From: Clarkia xantiana subsp. parviflora
Lineage: Eukaryota > Streptophyta > Magnoliopsida > Myrtales > Onagraceae
Length of the DNA: 64,000 bases
Direction of reading: 5' to 3'
Assembly (NCBI GenBank): GCA_036873135.1
Contig: JAPTYO010000002.1
Span: forward strand, 50,524,204-50,588,203
This document shows positions 35,080 to 46,249 of this stretch, in pieces. Every line of letters begins with the position of its first letter. Position 1 is the first letter of the stretch. The translations under genes and the position numbers were made by a program. The notes under the pieces were generated by a model, which was given only the letters and a program-made list of their open reading frames with translations, ran no database searches and had not been told where the DNA came from.

Positions 35080-35480
35080 TTTTAGAGGAAGTCACCACAT
35101 GCAACTTGGCTAGAGTTCTCCTACTCTTATGTCTTTCCTCTTCTAGCTTTAGAAGTCGCTCAACTTCTTTTAGAGTGGTATCCCAATAAGAGTGAGCCAA
35201 CTGCATTCTTACATACTTATACGAATCGTGTAAGGAGCTAGTTACAACCTAGAGTTTCTGCCTTTCAGTGAATATATTACCAGCGTGCCCGAATTCAATT
35301 ATCATATCGGCCACATGCCAAATATGTAACTTCAGGGAGTATTCAAGGTGCCTCTTATAAGAGGTAAATCACACAGACAGTAACAATTTCCTTTATGTGG
35401 GATGAAAACTAAATTTCTAATTCGTTTCAAAGCGCCGTAGCACTCTGATAACCTTGAAATTCCTTGAACATACTATCATT
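35080..35480 (-). pseudogene. Copia gag relic
   Basis: Minus-strand translation of 35085-35260 reads TSSLHDSYKYVRMQLAHS then TLKEVERLLKLEEERHKS, which fits the copia gag pattern (LP.SW..........T......LE.EE.R). Weaker, stop-interrupted similarity extends to about 35480. The rest of the interior (31420-35080 and 35480-37945) shows no domain I can name. Confidence 0.5.
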
Positions 35481-37945
35481 CGTAGCACTCAACAAAATGA
35501 TACACGCTGTGCAATTTTGCACTTTCAGACTTCATAGACTCTTAGGTTCCGTCTCTGCTGGGCCACATTCCCTACTTTAGGCTTTTCCATGTCATTGCAT
35601 ATGGCCTCCAGAATTTCTAGCATTTTGAGCGAGTACATAACTTTCTCCTGCCAGACCTAAGAGTTATCACCATTCAACATTAGCGCACGGCTAAGTTCGG
35701 TGACAATCTATTGGATGACCGATGTCATACTTTTATACAAAAAAAGAGATAACACCATATCAGGATCATTCAACAAGGCATGAAAGAATCATTGTTCATT
35801 ATACTTACACATGTTACACTCAACTTTCTTATTGACCGAATAATTTAAAGCAAGCATGCCCCGGAGTCAAAAGTTCACTATGTTCTCAATCATCGTCCAA
35901 AGTTCATGCTTAGAGAGAATTAATTTTAGCCAATAATCAAGTCAAGTTCCAATCACATTGATTAGGTCAACATGCAATCATGATTCAAATACATGAATGT
36001 CTAATAAAACACGTGTTGGCTTATGCATGGATTCTAAACAAATCATCATCATGCATCATGTTTGGTGCACAACAATCATAAAATATGCGAGCATGCTTAC
36101 GTGAATGATTTGCATGGATATGACACCAATCTAATATATCATGCTAGTATTTAATATTCATATACATGGATAACACATAAATCAACATGTATCATGCTTA
36201 GCAAAATAAATATCATGTCATAATAAGCAATACATGCATGCGAGATATGCACCAAGACATGGATGTTAAACAAATTAACATGGATCATGCTTAACACATA
36301 ACTAAAAACTAGCACCCCAACGGATTTAGCAAGACACATCTCGCAAAAAAAAATCCGTTTTAAAGACTTAGGGACCGTCATGTAAATTCTCAAAAGTTAC
36401 GTTTAGAGAAAAATTCCCAGGTGGACCGAAGGGTTTGCGAGACAGGCCCCAACACTCCCGTTTCTAGATAGATTGTAGTTCCCAGGCCGGGGAGGAGGGG
36501 GCACGGTGTCAAGTTTCTACTTCAAGCTCGGTCTTTCTAGACATAATTTATTTCCTCAAGAATATTACAATCGCGTCTCATAAGACTTTGCGAAACATAT
36601 TTGCGTGTAGTTGAAACACATCCAAACTACGGGGGCCAACATGCAATTTTAGTAAACATTATGCTAAACAAATAGCAGCCTAAGCATGATACTAATAAAT
36701 TTAAATAAAACTTACGCATGCTTTTATATTAAACTAATTAATATTATAAATCATACTTACTTGACATCCATGTGCGTATTTAACACTCGTTAGTGTTTAG
36801 GGGTTAAACCGACACTTAGTAAGATTATATTTACTAAATCGCCGAGTTACCCTTACTAAGGGAGTCATTTGCTCATACTATATTTATGATGATTAACCTT
36901 GAATAAGGAAAACTAATTTTCTAAATTCACATCATAAATTTATTTCGGATCTAATACACTCATTTTGTAACTTATAGGGGCCACTTGCACTATCTATAAG
37001 TTCCAAGGACCTCTCTTGCAAACTAATTGCTTAAAAAATTGAGGGCCAATTTTCCCTTTTAAAAAGATTGGATCGAAAGTGGCTTTAAAAATTATTGACC
37101 AAATGTCAACTCGCCAATTTTCGTGGGAGGAAAATCAATTTTCTGACCGAAAAAAAAGTAAGCCCACCTCATTAGAATAAAATTTTCGGCCCATTTCTTT
37201 TGAATAAGAAAACTTTTGGCCCACGTCACTTTTGGTTTGAGAATCTAGGCTGTTTTAATAAAAATGGGTCAGGTTATGAATAAATTGATTTCAGCCCACT
37301 TAAATAATGGCAGCCCTCTCAGTCCAAGTTAGGTCACCTGACCCGGCTTATAAAACAAAATCCGACCCGCTAGTTGTGTTTTCTTCTTCACCCGTGACAG
37401 TTACAAAAAAACTGTCTGCATCGGTGCAACTTCTCCATGGTCATGCTCCCACGTTATCCCACCTATTTCTCCGCCCCCACTCATTTACAACCGTTCGATA
37501 GCAACCATCACCGGCGACTCTTCACCGGTGACATCGTGGCAACCTTCGTCGGGAACTCATCTGGCAATAACACCAAATTTTTATCAGCTTTACCTTCGTA
37601 CTCGGTGGGGTGGGGTGGCCATGGCCGCCACTCTTTGCATGGAGATGGCCAGAGCCCTACTCCACGATAAGCACACTCCTATAGAGCCAACGAACGTCGT
37701 GATATTGAGTGGGAGTTTCACGGCCACGTTTGACCACGAAGACGGCCGGATTTCGTCGGGGTTCGTTCGGAACCGTAGCCCTTGCGAAAGAGACTCTTCG
37801 CGAGTGGTAATGAGCACCATAAGCTCATTTATGTTCGTTCCAACACATAGAAAACGAACCGAGCGACAAACACTCAAAACGGTGGAGTCTACGATCGACA
37901 AAACGATCGTCACGACGACGACGTGGTGATGGCCGAAAACCGAGC

Positions 37946-37962
37946 CTTCGGCTCTGATACCA
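37946..37962 (-). other. Primer binding site of the copia element (initiator Met tRNA type)
   Basis: Minus strand TTGGTATCAGAGCCGAAG directly inside the 5' LTR; TGGTATCAGAGC is the usual site complementary to the 3' end of initiator tRNA-Met. Confidence 0.85.
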
Positions 37963-37963
37963 A

Positions 37964-38396
37964 TGTAGGAATTCGAACTACATGCACGCTAGAACACACA
38001 CGTTACTAAGACATGATATCTTAACAATGATACGACACTTACTTCGTTCGGTGTGGCGGCGTACAGTTGCGGAAGCGTAGATCGTTGGTGTCGGCTCGGA
38101 ATCACGGCGGTGGGGATGCCGGTCGGAGAGGTACGTCACTAAGGCGGAGCGTACCTCGGTTTCCACGGTTGATGACCCAAAGACGAGGTAGTCGGGCACC
38201 GGAGCTCCGACTCGAGAGTAGGACATCGAAGCCTACTTCGGAGTCTCACATCTATCATTCTCTATTCTATGCATGTAGGTTCTATCTGTATTATATATAG
38301 GCACGAGGCGGTTACACACTTCCGAAGTGTGTAACTATAGTCCCGGACTTACCGAGTCGTGCAAGAACACCCCATATGGGTGCACTATTTCCTACA
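37964..38396 (-). repeat. 5' LTR of the copia element
   Basis: 433 bp, TGTAGGAATTC...TTTCCTACA, with a minus-strand TATATATAA near 38290-38299. The best conserved part against the left LTR is GGGGATGCCGGTCGGAGAGG (38111-38130). Confidence 0.9.
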
Positions 38397-38401
38397 CCTT
38401 G

Positions 38402-38970
<569 letters not shown>

Positions 38971-39351
38971 GGGGGAACAGATGTTGTATAGAAATTGGAG
39001 AAATAATCAGCAATGAGCTGAGACCTCAAACGGATTAGTGAGCCAAATCCTGCTTCTGAAAGTGTCTAGTCCAGCTTGTTGCTATGACTCCTAGCCATTG
39101 TTTGCGCATGAAAGAATCTTGTGTTATGATCTCCCTGCATAAGCCATTGTTCTCTTGATTATTTACTCCAAAGAGTTTCTCTTGTTGATAAAAGTTATGA
39201 AGAGCTGCTTCTAAGGTTATCTCTGTTTGAATGGAAGAGGGTTGAAGTTGACAATGATGTAGAGATGAGATAGTTGACTGGATTTTTGTTTGAACATGAC
39301 CAAAGACAGAGCGATTCCAGTGCTGCAAACAACTTTTAAGATGCTAAGTTT

Positions 39352-40200
39352 TTAGACAAAACACTGACTGTGGAGATCCAAGTAAAGGCAAGCTCCAAAA
39401 GAGAAAAGCATTTGAGGAAAGTCTAGGTGGGAAGTCCACATATTTTCAAAACAAAATGGTTTAGCATGCCCATATTGATTTGACTGAGGGGAAGTGTTGA
39501 ACATTATGGGGGAGTGATCCGAGCCAAAACGTTCAAGATTGAAGAGTGCGGCATTGGGAAAGAGTTGAATCCAACCTGAATTAACAAAAGCTCTATCCAG
39601 ACGCTTTAGTATAAGGTCTGGTTGATCTCCTCTGTTAGACCATGAAAAACTTTGGCCTTGAAAACCAAGATCCAGGAGGTTTAGAGAGTCAGAGACCAAT
39701 CATGGACTTGCAAGAGATGTGAGTCAGAAAGAAGATTTCCTCCACAATTTTCTGAATTGCTCCAAATATCATTGAACTATCCTAGAAGGAGCTAAGTTGT
39801 TGATATCAAGGTTGTTTCAGACTAAGCAAAGAATCCCAGAAAGGAAATCGTTGACTATATTTTTTTGAGGCATATAAGAAGGTTTCCCTCTAAGGTAAAG
39901 ATGTAGGGTCAGGTTGAACTTGGACATGGATAAGTGTCGATGGACTAATAAGGTTTGGATAGAGTGAATATGCCTCCAAGCTAGGATAAGGCTGCCCCTA
40001 GTTTCTTCAAGGGGTGAAATCAGAGTGTACGAGAATCCTAGATTAGTCAAAACACCTTCAACACGCTCTACCTTACTCTTTATTTCAGATAAGAATACTA
40101 AATGAGGCATTGAGTTAGCACCCAAATGCCTTAGGTGTTAAATTGTCAGGGAACGTCCGGTACCATGACAATTCTATGCCATGATAATCATAATAACTGC
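39352..40200 (-). pseudogene. LINE apurinic-type endonuclease domain
   Basis: Front part at 39817-40200: MIIMA-stop-NCHGTGRSLTI, then PHLVFLSEIKSKVERVEGVL and RGSLILAW. Back part at 39352-39699: LLDLGFQGQSFSWSNRGDQ, LDRAFVNSGWIQLFPNAAL and the catalytic GSDHSPIMF. The order matches the endonuclease at the N terminus of L1 ORF2. Trp of the AWNC.G motif is a stop and frames shift between the halves. Confidence 0.85.
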
Positions 40201-41342
40201 GGAAGCCTAAGCCAATGATGTCTCTGTATATTCCAATTTTCCTCATGTAACATCTCAAACTGTGGTGAGTCTAAAGACTCTGTTAGATCTATATACTCAT
40301 TTGATTTAGAATTTTGTAAAGAGGAAAAATGTCTCTTATTAGAAGTTGGTGGGGGCAGTGAATGAAGTAGTAATGTTTTATCCCTCTGGAACGCTTCAGC
40401 ACACCTAATGGAGTAGGAGATTGGGTTGGTAGATGGATGAAAATGTATTCGTCAAACCCAATGTTTCCCTCCGATTGGACCAAATGGGAAGGTCAGTTCT
40501 CCAAAGTCATACAATGCTCATATAACATAAGATGCTCCGGTACAATTTCGTCAAGCGTTTGGAGTCTGTTGTGTTGGACTGCATTTCTTTGTTGAGTTGT
40601 GGAGGAAGATGTTTCCCCAGAAGACACAGGAGCTGGAATAGTAAAAACCTCATTTAGAGGGTTATCAGCAGAGATTGCCTCAACTGGGTTTGTGATAATT
40701 GCATCCGGTAAGGGAATAGAGACTAGGGCATTGAGTGTGTCCAGTATTTCAAAGGCTTGTTGAAAGGGTGGCCAGGAGAAATTGGTGATGGGTAGAAGGC
40801 TGCAAATCTGTATTGAGGTTCAGCCCACTGATAATTCCAATGCTGATATATTGGCACAAAGATTCCAAGCGGGAAGGCTGGGTGTGCATGTGGGACATTT
40901 GAAGCAACTTCAATGTAAGGAAATGCTGACGGCTTATGTGGAATAGGGAAAAACTCATGATGAAGTCAGGGGGTTGTTTACGGGGGAAGTGGTTTGATGA
41001 AGGAAAGGTAGAGCGTGGCGATTCTGGGTTGTAGGTGGTGAAGGTGGAATCGAGGTTAGAGGGATTGCATGTATTGGTTCCTCATTTACAATGTTTGTAG
41101 GTTTCTAGATGTGGAGTATGCCCAATTCCGTCTGGGTCAATAAAGATATGATCTTCTCTATGATTGCTGGGATCCATTTAGAATAGGGTTTCAGGTTCAG
41201 GAGAAGGATTGAAAACTCTCCATCTGTTGAGAAGACCTTCTCCCCAATTTTCCAGAGTGAACATGTCATGAGAATAGTGGTTTATTGTAGCTTCATTTTC
41301 GTCATCTATGTTCAAATAGGTGCTTAGTTATATCTTGTATAA

Positions 41343-42069
41343 CTATTTCCCCTGAAATTCAACAATCTTCGAGTCCATGGCCAAACCTTCCACAACGACG
41401 ACATAGGATTCACTGATAAGTGATGAGGATTTCATGCTACGCAGACCATCTATGAGACCAATTGTGGGCAAAATCGGTTCTGTCAAGTCGATGTTCAACC
41501 GAATTCTTGGGTGCACTGTTTTGATCCATGTATTTTCCTTCTCAAATTCTGTTTGGAGAACTTCCCCCACCTGAGAAGCTACTAATTCGATGTTTTCCTC
41601 AGACATCATGTGCATCGGAATGCCTCTAAGTTCAATCCAAGTGTGCAATTTTTTGAAATCAGTGGTTGTGACAGGATTTATTTGATCACGCCTCCAAAGT
41701 ACAAGGATCATACCATGAATGTTGAAAGTACCATTTTGAAGGACCTCTGTAGCTTGAGTTGAAGACGTGAAGATGAAAAGAGAGTCCATCTTCTCGTCTG
41801 ATAACTTCCGGTGCTTCTTCAACACACCAGTTAACTTCTAAAAACCCGCAAATTATTTCCATCCTAACTCTCCTCAGAGAAATTAGACGGCCAAACAGAA
41901 CTCTTTCCAAGAGTTCCATTGGGTTAGGCGAAGATGATTTTTGTTGTATTTTTTTTGCCGGAACTGAGATGAAGACGCGTTTGAGGATTGGAGTAGAGTT
42001 ATGGTTACGGTGGAAAAGTATGAAGGGGCGGACAGCGGAGGAAGACACAATGGCGCGGGAAGCGAGCAT
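41343..42069 (-). pseudogene. LINE ORF1 (DUF4283-type gag-like protein)
   Basis: Two overlapping frames together give GRLISLRRVRMEIICGFL (41850-41910), FNIHGMILVLWRRDQ, then FKKLHTWIELRGIPMHMMSE and a following zinc-knuckle-less tail. This is the DUF4283 arrangement of plant L1 ORF1 (PW.f.g..lvL.RW; vWI.l.glP). A frameshift near 41800 separates the halves. The product would bind LINE RNA. Between ORF1 and ORF2 (40200-41340) are only short disrupted frames. Confidence 0.8.
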
Positions 42070-42285
42070 AATGATTGCAATGAGTTTACTCTTGACAAGT
42101 AATCAAATAAGCATCCAATTCTAAAATGCCACATTGAGGAGGGTTGAAGTATGCAAGGAATGTTGAGAAGTCGAGGAGATGGGTCAGTATCCAGTGAGAT
42201 GATATAAGTTGATTGGATGAAAGAAAGATCGATAGTTGATGAAGAACAAAGATGAAGCTGAAACTCTAGGAGAGAGAAAATGGAG

Positions 42286-42500
42286 GGGTTAATAGGTTTT
42301 TTGGTCAGTGATGTTTGACAAGTTTTGGTTTTTGGTCAGTGATGTTTTTTTTCCCTAGTTTTTGTCTCATATGTTTGCATACTTTCTGGTTTTGGTTTTT
42401 CCGTCAGTTTTGTTGTTAACTGAACACGTGAGGGTCACGTGACCCCAAAAAATAAAAACGAAATTTAAAAACTGAAAAGACCAACCTGCCCTTTACTTAC
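42286..42500 (+). repeat. Left terminal inverted repeat of the MULE
   Basis: Matches the reverse complement of 49545-49759 throughout, ending near CCTGCCCTTTACTT. Contains TTTTGGTCAGTGATGTTT twice and CACGTGAGGGTCACGTGACC at 42425-42444. Confidence 0.93.
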
Positions 42501-42636
42501 CCTTTCTTAAATTGAGGCTTCTTCTATTTTCTCATTCGGCTGACCGCTTCTTCTCCTCTTCTTAACGCGGAAAAATAAAGAGCAGAGCGCCAAAAACATG
42601 AAACAGAGCTCTTCCTCTTCCTCGTAAACTTCTTCG

Positions 42637-43537
42637 ATGGTGATTCCTCAGCCGACCTACCGAAAGTGAAATCACGGCGCAATTTGCACCATCAAGCCTA
42701 CATATAAGTGGCCGAATTTCTCAAGGAGGTTTCATGGGTGCCCCTATTTCGAGGTTTTTCTGCTTTATAATCGTAAATATTGTGTTTTTGTACTTTGGGC
42801 ATGTCGAATTTCACGTTGGCAACCAGAAATTGTAAGACAATTACCCAATTTAGGGATGAACTGATCTGTTAGTGTTTCAATTTGGGGGTTTACTGTTCAA
42901 TTAGGGTTTCAATTTGTGGGTTTACTGTTCAATTAGGGATTCAATTGCGTCTAAATTAGTGTTTCTACTCTAGGTTAATTTAGGGTTTCTATTAGTCTTA
43001 AGAAACGTCAAATGAGGTTTTCAATTAGGGTTTTAAGCAATTAGCGGCTGAATTCGGGTTTCAATTATGCAAGTTGATAATTAGTGTTTTCAATCCGGGA
43101 TTTAAATTAGGGTTTCAAGCTAAATTAGGTTTCTAGCGTTAATTTAGTCTTTTATTTACGAGTGAGTGTTGGTTCAATTTCGACAGGTTGGTAATCCTAA
43201 TATTGGCTGTGGGTATTTTCATTGGGAATATCCTGACATTTGTCCATACGGGAGAAGAGCATTGAGCAAACTTCAGTCAATGCACGAAGATTTGAGTGCT
43301 CAGTTGTCAATGCTTGGTATGGAGAATGCTAAACTGAAGAAGGATTGTGCTGAAGTGGAGATGGAGAATTCCATATTGCAGTCTGACATTGCTAGACTTG
43401 AAGCAATACAATGTGAACTTCAAGCAAAGTTAGAAGTTGAGTGTGCTGCAAAAAAAAAAAAAAAAACTAAGAAAGGTTGTTGCTGTGGTCGTTATTGTTT
43501 GTGTACTCGTTTTAACCATAAAGCTTTGCTAGGGTAG
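42637..43537 (+). pseudogene. GRF-type zinc-finger protein gene carried by the MULE (two exons, early stop)
   Basis: Exon 1 (ATG 42637, ends 42753) and exon 2 (43187-43537) splice in phase at GAG|GTTTTT and TTCGACAG|GTT. Exon 1 encodes TIKPTYKWPNFSRRFHGCPY and exon 2 continues IGCGYFHWEYPDICPYGRRA, the GRF zinc-finger layout (C-x-n-RRF-x-GC...CG-F-F/Y-x-W). A coiled coil follows (SKLQSMHEDLSAQLSMLGM onward) and a KKKKKTKKGCCCGRYCLC tail. In-frame TGA at 42667-42669 stands where an N-terminal zinc cysteine is expected, so the copy is probably broken. GRF domains bind nucleic acid in other proteins. Such genes accompany some plant MULEs; a role in transposition is unproven. Confidence 0.7.
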
Positions 43538-43799
43538 GTAGTTGTGTTGGGTGTCTGTAAGTTTGTGTTAGGTGTCTGTAAGGTTGTGTTGCCTGTCTGT
43601 AAGGTAGTTGTGTTGCGAACCAAACTTATATGTAGTTGTATGTTAAGTTATTGGATGACTCTATCTAAATTGATTAAAATGTACTTATGGTATGTCAACT
43701 TATTGATAAAGCAGAATTGATGCAGATCTATATCCATAAACAACATCCAACCACAAAGAAGCCATAGTGTAGCGTAGTCACTAAAACATCCTATTTTTA

Positions 43800-44130
43800 C
43801 CATAATCCATCCATAACTACCACAATCCATAAACAACATCCTACAACAAACAACAAGTCACAATGTACCATAATCCCTAAAAACATCCCATCTAAAAAAA
43901 CTGACATAATCCATCCATAACTACCACAATTCATAAACAACATCATACCACAAACAACAAGTCACCATAATCCCTAAAAACATATGATCTCAAAAAACTG
44001 ACATAATCCATCCATAACTACCACAATCCATCAACAACATCATACCACAAACAAGAAGTCACCATAATCCCTAAAAACATCCCATCTCAAAAAACTGACA
44101 TAATCCATCCATAACTACCACAATCCATCA
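43800..44130. repeat. ~97 bp tandem repeat between the two MULE genes
   Basis: CATAATCCATCCATAACTAC recurs at 43801, 43905, 44002 and 44099. It lies between the 3' ends of the convergent GRF and transposase genes; no frame. 43540-43800 holds a GTTGTGTT(A/G)GGTGTCTGTAAG repeat and otherwise nothing. Confidence 0.85.
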
Positions 44131-44449
44131 AGTGGTCAATGATTATGTTTCTTCTTTGGTGGCGTTTTAGCCATTTCCCATAAGTTCCTTATATGAGCCC
44201 TTGTCCTCGCCGGATAGACTACTTCAATTGGTTCGTGGACCACCATAATGTCCCGACAATCCGATAATACAGGTGGTGGACTTGGGTGCTCCTCCGGCAT
44301 TGGGTAGTCGTCAACATCAATAACTGGTGGAGTCGGGTGCTCAAATGCAGGCTTCTTCTTCTTCTTATTAGGAACCCCACTTACCAGTAGTCTATCAAGA
44401 ACCGCCTCAATCCTCGTTCTCGACGCTGGCTGATTCTGTGGTGTCTGAA

Positions 44450-45145
44450 CCTGCTCCTCCATTGCACTAGGCTGATTTACATTCACTTTATTCTTTGCTT
44501 TAGAGGTCTTAACTTTCCTTTTTTTTTAGCACTCAGGCTGCATTGCTGAATCAACACACTAAACAGATATAAAGTATATATTTGTTGTCTTAGCTAAAAA
44601 AACTAACTGCTAATTTCCTGTGGCTGCTCCTCATATGCCTGTTCATGTGGTGACTGATCTTGTGGTGTCTGAAACCGCTCCTCCATTGCACTAGGCTGAT
44701 TTACATTCACTTTCTTCTTTGCTTTAGAGGCCTTAACTTTCCTTCTTTTTTTTAGCACTCGGGCTGCATTGATGAATCAACACATTAAACAGATATAAAG
44801 TATATATTTGTCGTCTTAGCTGAAAAAAACTAACTGCTTATTACCTGTGGCTGCTCCTCATATGCATGTTCATGTGATGACTGATCCTGTGGTGTCTGAA
44901 CCTGCTCCTCCATTGCACTAGGTTGATCTACATTCACTTTCTTCTTTGCTTTAGAGGCCTTAACTTTCCTTTTTTTTTTAGCACTCGGGCTGCATTGATG
45001 AATCAACACATTAAACAGATATAAAGTATATATTTGCTGTCTTAGCTAAAAAAACTAATTGCTAATTACCTGTGGCTGCTCCTCATATGCATGTTCATAT
45101 GGTGACTGATCATGTCGAGGCAGTTCATGCCCTTCCATTGCACTA
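44450..45145. repeat. ~226 bp tandem repeat of exon plus intron at the 3' end of the transposase gene
   Basis: TCCATTGCACTAGGCTGAT-like sequence recurs at about 44457, 44682, 44910 and 45136. Each full unit holds a coding piece (EEQPQ... / MEEQVQTPQ-like) and an intron-like piece with TATAAAGTATATATTTG. The last exon is 44136-44486 (proline-rich, ends PPKKKHNH). Confidence 0.85.
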
Positions 45146-45819
45146 GATTGTTGGACATTAGCTTGAGATTGTTGGGTTTCAGGTCGAACTGCATCCTCAG
45201 TTTGTGGAGGCACAACATTGCATGATCTCATGTTATGACCACTTTGTCCACATATAGAGCAATACTGTGTCAACCCTCGCCTACCCAATTTTGACTTCCC
45301 ATTTGCATTCTCAAATACTGACCTCTCCCTCTTCTTCTTGGGTCTTCCATATCTCTTCTTAAAGATTGGTGGATCCACGGGTTGGCGTATCACTTTTGAC
45401 CCAATCCTCCTTTCCCGGGAGTGCATGAATGACGAGGAACACGGGGACTAGTTGAAGAAATGTTCTAGCGTAGGATGCCTTATGGTAAAATGGATCACAA
45501 TAAGGTGCAAGTTGAGCGTGCCTCTCACGTGCAAGGCAAGCAATAACATGAGCACAAGGTAGACCACTCAGCTTCCAAGCATTGCAACTGCAATAAATCT
45601 CATTAATGTTCACTTTGTACGTAATAGCCAGCCCGTATTCCACTTCATACTCACCTTCAGTAGCATACTTAACATGACACCCACCCACTTTACTCTTGAT
45701 TTTTTGCAACTTCTTGATAAGAACATTACCTAGTTCACCGTCTCCACGAATACTTTTCCTCTTTTGCTCAAAATCATGCATCAGTTTTAGCCTTATAAAC
45801 TCCATCATTGATACCACTG

Positions 45820-46249
45820 CAGTGTTAACAGAACCGGACCGGGGCCTGAACCGGCAGGGCCACCGGTTCCCGATTCGGCCGGTCGGACCCGGTCCGAACC
45901 GGGTCCGACCGGTTTTAGTAAAAAAAATGCAAATTTGCATATCCTCTTTGTAAGTTAACCCTTCTGTAGGTTTTAGTCCGGATCGGGGCCTGCCTCTCTA
46001 TAAGTTTACCCTAAAAAAATTTTAAAATTTTTTTAAATTTTTTTTTTAATTTTTTTTAATGAAAAGAGTCCGAACCGGCGAACCAGTGAACCGCCCGGTT
46101 CGCCCAAAACCGGCCGGTTCGGTGAAAACCGGACTTCAGAACCGGGTTCGCTTACATCCTCCGGAAATAAGCAAACCGGACCGGTGAGGGGTCCGGTTCC
46201 GGTCCGACCGCGGTCGGACCGCCGGTCCGGTCCGGTTCTGATAACACTG
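45820..46249. mobile_element. hAT-type MITE (430 bp) inside the MULE transposase exon
   Basis: Ends are inverted: CAGTGTTAACAGAACCGGAC at the left and its complement CAGTGTTATCAGAACCGGAC at the right. A perfect 8 bp duplication TACCACTG lies at 45812-45819 and 46250-46257. CAGTG ends with 8 bp duplications define hAT elements. The subterminal parts are very GC-rich with repeated CCGGTTC/GGTCCG motifs; the middle is AT-rich. No coding capacity. Confidence 0.95.

Larger units (their letters stand above)
30928..38396 (-). mobile_element. Copia-type LTR retrotransposon, non-coding or heavily decayed (7.47 kb)
   Basis: LTRs 30928-31406 and 37964-38396 both begin TGTAGGA and end TCCTACA. The element is flanked by the 5 bp duplication CCTTG (30923-30927 and 38397-38401). 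The primer binding site on the minus strand is TGGTATCAGAGC (initiator Met tRNA type), and a polypurine tract GAGGGGGAGA lies next to the left LTR. The 6.5 kb interior has no frame above ~130 codons. A gag relic is recognisable, but no RT or integrase. The LTRs differ strongly in length and sequence, so the insertion is old. Confidence 0.9.

Noticed and set aside
37307..37929. Plus-strand frames near the 5' LTR of the copia element
   Set aside because: They lie antisense in the leader region, differ in frame, have no recognisable domain and do not fit the element's direction.
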